The notes beneath the pieces were generated by a model. The model was not told the DNA's origin and ran no database searches. It worked only from the letters and a program-made list of their open reading frames with translations. A stretch of 17,631 nucleotides of DNA, from the NCBI RefSeq assembly GCF_020217185.1, contig NZ_JAIWNX010000271.1:1-17631 (forward strand), given 5' to 3'. Shown here in pieces: positions 15,352-17,631 of this stretch. This stretch comes from Asticcacaulis sp. (lineage in GTDB: Bacteria > Pseudomonadota > Alphaproteobacteria > Caulobacterales > Caulobacteraceae). Position numbers and translations under genes: made by a program. Positions within the stretch are counted from its first letter, which is position 1. Each line of letters begins with the position of its first letter.

Positions 15352-15777
15352 CTGTCTCGTCAGCTTGCGCAAGACGCGCATTCGGAACCCGCCGCCCCCC
15401 CGGCGGACATCGACCAAAGTACCGCCGATTTCGAGGAAACCTCGCTCGAAACCCTCATCCTGAACAAGCTGGATGATGATAAGGCGCAGGACATCGTGTG
15501 CATCGACCTGCGCGGCAAAAGCTCGGTGGCCGACACCCTGATCATCGCTTCGGGCCGTTCGCACCGCCACGTCGGCGCTCTGGCCGATCACGTGATGCGC
15601 GCGCTGAAAGACGCGGGCTTTGGCAAGGCGCGCGTCGAAGGTCTGCCGGCCTGCGACTGGGTGCTGCTCGATGCCGGCGACGTGGTGGTCCACCTGTTCC
15701 GTCCGGAAGTGCGCAGCTTCTACAATATCGAAAAGATCTGGTCGGTGTCGTCGAACCACACGGTCGATAGCCACTAA
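15352..15777 (+). CDS. rsfS: Ribosomal silencing factor RsfS, probable CTG start
   Basis: The RsfS/Iojap domain runs LETLILNKLDDDKAQDIVCIDLRGKSS, IIASGRSHRHVGALADHV, GLPACDWVLLDAGDVVVHLFRPEVRSFYNIEKIW. The first conventional in-frame start, GTG at 15496, would cut away LETLILNKLDDDKAQDI, which belongs to the conserved fold. The frame is open back to a TGA at 15319. Within that stretch the only start-like codon with a ribosome site is CTG 15352, preceded by GGAG with a 7-nt spacer, giving 141 residues. The first 30 residues are a Ser/Ala/Pro-rich tail as in relatives. RsfS binds L14 and blocks subunit joining when nutrients run out. An out-of-frame ATGGAGTAA overlaps the Shine-Dalgarno. Confidence 0.93.
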   Translation: MSRQLAQDAHSEPAAPPADIDQSTADFEETSLETLILNKLDDDKAQDIVCIDLRGKSSVADTLIIASGRSHRHVGALADHVMRALKDAGFGKARVEGLPACDWVLLDAGDVVVHLFRPEVRSFYNIEKIWSVSSNHTVDSH

Positions 15778-15787
15778 TTGTCTTACA

Positions 15788-15809
15788 CCTCCCCAGCTTG
15801 CTGGGGAGG
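15788..15809. repeat. Perfect palindrome after rsfS
   Basis: CCTCCCCAGC-TT-GCTGGGGAGG is a perfect 10-bp stem, 10 nt after the rsfS stop codon. A near copy lies at 9938-9958. It belongs to the CTCCCC/GGGGAG repeat family. Confidence 0.75.
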
Positions 15810-15830
15810 GTTTCGACTATCTGCGATTTT

Positions 15831-15852
15831 GGGGGCCTCGCGGCTCCCTTTT
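15831..15852 (+). terminator. Terminator-like hairpin just before rlmH
   Basis: GGGGGCC-TCGC-GGCTCCC followed by TTTTCATTTT has a 7-bp GC-rich stem (one G-T pair) with a stable tetraloop-sized loop and a T-run. It is well formed for intrinsic termination of the rsfS transcript, yet it ends only 14 nt before the rlmH ATG. Confidence 0.7.
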
Positions 15853-15866
15853 CATTTTAGCGCTCT

Positions 15867-16358
15867 ATGAAACTTATCCTCGCCGCCGTCGGCAAGCTCG
15901 GCAACACCCCGGAAAATACCCTGACGCGCGACTATCTCAGCCGCGCCACCCTGAGCGGACGCCCGCTGGGGCTGGGTCCGGTGGAACTGCTGGAGATCGA
16001 GCCGAAAAAGACCGCCAAGTCTCAGGACTCCGCGCTCAACAAGGCGCGGGAAGCCGAGGCCATTCGTGCGGCCCTGGGCGACGGCGTGTGCCTGATCACC
16101 TGCGACGAACGCGGCGAGCTTCTGACCTCGCGTCAGATTGCTCAGCGCGTCGATAAGCTGAAAGATTCCGGTGAGCGCAAGCTGGCCTTTCTGATCGGCG
16201 GGGCGGACGGGCTCGATGCCGAACTGGTCAAATCGGCGCGCTTTTCGCTGGCCTTCGGGCCGCAGACCTGGCCACACGCGCTGGTGCGGCTGATGCTGGC
16301 CGAGCAGATGTACCGGGCGACGACGATCCTCGGCGGATCACCCTACCATAGAGATTAG
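15867..16358 (+). CDS. rlmH: 23S rRNA (pseudouridine1915-N3)-methyltransferase RlmH
   Basis: This 163-residue SPOUT methyltransferase is slightly longer than the 155-residue Escherichia coli enzyme. Visible motifs are MKLILAAVGK at the start, CDERGELLTSRQIA (79-92), the knot loop FLIGGADGL (108-116), HALVRLMLAEQMYRA (137-151) and the conserved end GGSPYHR (156-162). It methylates pseudouridine 1915 of helix 69, using S-adenosylmethionine, on assembled ribosomes. It follows rsfS as in most bacteria. There is no Shine-Dalgarno before the ATG, and a terminator-like hairpin sits directly upstream. The stop codon overlaps the convergent gene's stop by 4 nt. Confidence 0.97.
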   Translation: MKLILAAVGKLGNTPENTLTRDYLSRATLSGRPLGLGPVELLEIEPKKTAKSQDSALNKAREAEAIRAALGDGVCLITCDERGELLTSRQIAQRVDKLKDSGERKLAFLIGGADGLDAELVKSARFSLAFGPQTWPHALVRLMLAEQMYRATTILGGSPYHRD

Positions 16359-17140
16359 AATAGCTTTTCCGGCCGCTTCTGGAGCGTGCAATAGCCTTCT
16401 TCGTATTCACCCGGCCCTTCCTTGATCAGGGTCGAGCCCCCCAGCGGCAGCTTGCCGTCAGTGCGTCGCGCCAGATAGGCCCCCGTATGACGATCCAGCG
16501 TCACGCGCAACTGCGCACCGCGTTTGGTGCGCGCATTATAGAGATCGTAATAGTTGGCGCTGATCGTCACGCGGCAATCGAGCGTTTCGCAGGCCGTGTC
16601 CTTCAGCAGGCTCTGATGGCGCGGGTCGGCCATCACCATTTTGAAGCGCGCCGTATTTTCCGGAAAAACGTCAGACAGCGCCACTTCCAGATAGAATTGC
16701 CCTTTGGAGATCAGCCCCTTGGGGCCGACGACCTGGGTTTCGCACCTTAGATCGTGGGTGACGCTGGGGCTCAGCATCAGGGCCTCAGGCGGCTCGGCGG
16801 GCTCAGGCACCGGGGCCACCGCGATCACCGGCGGTGGGGGCGGCGCAGGCGGCACGGCGTGCGTCATCGGCGCGACCGGCATGGCCACAGGCGCAGGATG
16901 GGCGTCGGTTTTGGCGACCGGTGCCCCCTGTAACTGCGCATAGGGGATCGGCCCCTCCGGCAGCTTGGGCGCAGGCGCGACGGCCTTGGGCTTGGGTTTC
17001 GGCTTGGGGCGTGGCTTGGGCTTGGGCCTTGGCGCGCCCTCTTCCCCCACCGGTCCCGACGCGCCTTCGCCATCGGGCGGCTCGGCATGGGCGGCGCTGC
17101 TCAACAGCGCACAGGTGAGGAGGAGGGCGAGGCGTTTCAT
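16355..17140 (-). CDS. Secreted proline/lysine-rich protein of unknown function, coupled to ptsH
   Basis: This 261-residue protein has a signal peptide MKRLALLLTCALLSSAAHA (cleavage after 19). A low-complexity region follows: PKPKPRPKPKPKPK (39-52), then Pro/Ala/Val-rich sequence to about 118, resembling the stiff periplasm-spanning part of TonB-like proteins. The C-terminal 140 residues are ordered, with RCETQVVGPKGLISKGQFYLEV and later ANYYDLYNARTKRG. Cysteines in TACETLDCRV and GYCTL may form disulfides. I do not recognise the family. It starts one nucleotide after the HPr stop codon, so its translation is probably coupled to HPr. A periplasmic or cell-wall site is inferred from the signal and the Lys/Pro stretch. 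Confidence 0.8.
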   Translation of the reverse strand: MKRLALLLTCALLSSAAHAEPPDGEGASGPVGEEGAPRPKPKPRPKPKPKPKAVAPAPKLPEGPIPYAQLQGAPVAKTDAHPAPVAMPVAPMTHAVPPAPPPPPVIAVAPVPEPAEPPEALMLSPSVTHDLRCETQVVGPKGLISKGQFYLEVALSDVFPENTARFKMVMADPRHQSLLKDTACETLDCRVTISANYYDLYNARTKRGAQLRVTLDRHTGAYLARRTDGKLPLGGSTLIKEGPGEYEEGYCTLQKRPEKLF

Positions 17141-17141
17141 G

Positions 17142-17426
17142 TCAGGACTCTTCCCCGAAGCGGTCGGACACCAGCGCCACCAGCGCCTCGACGGCGGCCT
17201 GCGCCTGTTCGCCCTCGGCCTCGATGTCGATAAAGGTGCCCTTGGACGCCGCCAGCATCAGCAGGCCCATGATCGACTGCGCATCGACGCGCGACTCGTC
17301 TTTGAGCACGTAAATCTGTGCGTCGAACTGTGCCGCGGTCTTGACGAACTTGGCAGAGGCGCGGGCGTGCAGCCCCTTGTCGTTGACGATTTCGACGCGC
17401 GCCGTGATGGGAGTGGTGTCGCTCAT
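17142..17426 (-). CDS. Phosphocarrier protein HPr (PTS / nitrogen-PTS type)
   Basis: This 94-residue protein has the HPr fold with the active-site histidine H20 in GLHARASAKFVKTA. Ser51 lies in AQSIMGLLMLAASKG, the position that HPr kinase phosphorylates in bacteria that have one. Alphaproteobacteria typically use HPr in a regulatory PTS (EI-Ntr, HPr, EIIA-Ntr) linked to an HprK kinase rather than for sugar uptake. Neither hprK nor the EIIA gene is in the window; both would be expected upstream in many relatives, but 205 nt upstream carry no gene. The Shine-Dalgarno is weak (AGGG). The next gene begins one nucleotide after the stop codon. Confidence 0.95.
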   Translation of the reverse strand: MSDTTPITARVEIVNDKGLHARASAKFVKTAAQFDAQIYVLKDESRVDAQSIMGLLMLAASKGTFIDIEAEGEQAQAAVEALVALVSDRFGEES

Positions 17427-17480
17427 GGGGCCCTGTACCGGTAGTGCGGCGATTTTTACCGCCTCTGTCTTAGCGGGGCG

Positions 17481-17495
17481 TTAACACCTGTTTAC
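17481..17495 (-). promoter_or_regulatory. Possible CtrA-type site upstream of the HPr gene
   Basis: TTAA-N7-TTAC differs by one base from the CtrA full site TTAA-N7-TTAA used in Caulobacterales, and lies 55-69 nt upstream of the HPr start. One mismatch in a short motif can easily arise by chance. Confidence 0.3.
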
Positions 17496-17517
17496 TCTAA
17501 GCGTAAATCCCCATTGG

Positions 17518-17631
17518 ACGCACAGGGTGCGTAGAGAAGATTGGCCACGAAAAACACGAAACGAAGTTCGGCGTAGCCAAAAGCACGAACAGGGGCTGTT
17601 GAAGCTGCCTTGCCCGAAGGGCCTTTACCTA
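17518..17631. repeat. Repeat-like non-coding sequence at the right edge
   Basis: ACGCAC-agg-GTGCGT (17518-17532) is a perfect hairpin. It is followed by three CACGAA motifs (from 17547) and GTTCGGCGTAGCCAAA (17566-17581), the exact reverse complement of 9768-9783. GCCC-gaa-GGGC lies near 17612. I see no convincing gene start or end before the edge. The sequence looks like another dispersed repeat, possibly reaching past the window. Confidence 0.5.

Overview
The window looks like a chromosomal segment of an alphaproteobacterium, most likely Caulobacteraceae (Asticcacaulis, Brevundimonas or Caulobacter type). This rests on the rplU-rpmA-GNAT-obgE-nadD-rsfS-rlmH order, the style of the Obg, RsfS and HPr proteins, the high GC content and the intergenic repeats. 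The genus is inference. There are 17 protein genes. One is cut by the left edge and missing from a simple ORF scan, and two appear to start with CTG. I see no tRNA, rRNA, CRISPR array, transposase or prophage gene.

Left part (1-3918, minus strand): a surface-glycan pair (UDP-GlcNAc 4,6-dehydratase, partial, and a WecG/TagA/CpsF glycosyltransferase), an OmpA-family lipoprotein and a membrane-anchored trypsin-like protease. A 2-oxoglutarate/Fe(II) oxygenase (plus strand, 4159-5160) converges on an ACE-like M2 metallopeptidase lipoprotein. Next come a YaiI/YqxD-family protein, the monofunctional transglycosylase MtgA, a seven-bladed WD40-like protein and a COG0523/CobW metallochaperone with a long His-rich linker, all on the minus strand.

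Middle and right (11397-16358, plus strand): the ribosome and housekeeping cluster. L21 and L27 share an operon with a clear terminator. They are followed by a GNAT acetyltransferase, the ribosome-assembly GTPase ObgE, NadD (NAD synthesis), the ribosome silencing factor RsfS and the 23S rRNA methyltransferase RlmH. Many alphaproteobacteria have proB-proA between obgE and nadD; here there is only a repeat. At the right end, on the minus strand, HPr is followed after one nucleotide by a secreted proline/lysine-rich protein that overlaps the rlmH end tail to tail.

The intergenic DNA is unusually rich in palindromic repeats, of at least three kinds: CTCCCC...GGGGAGGTG / GACGG(A/T)GGGG units, TTTAGAGC...GCTCTAAA elements and GGATACCGGTT-core palindromes. 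I see no clearly new defence or mobile system. The items most worth checking are the two CTG starts, the terminator-like hairpin directly before rlmH, the AT-rich inverted repeat before the CobW gene, the HPr-coupled secreted protein and the two-membrane-segment protease.
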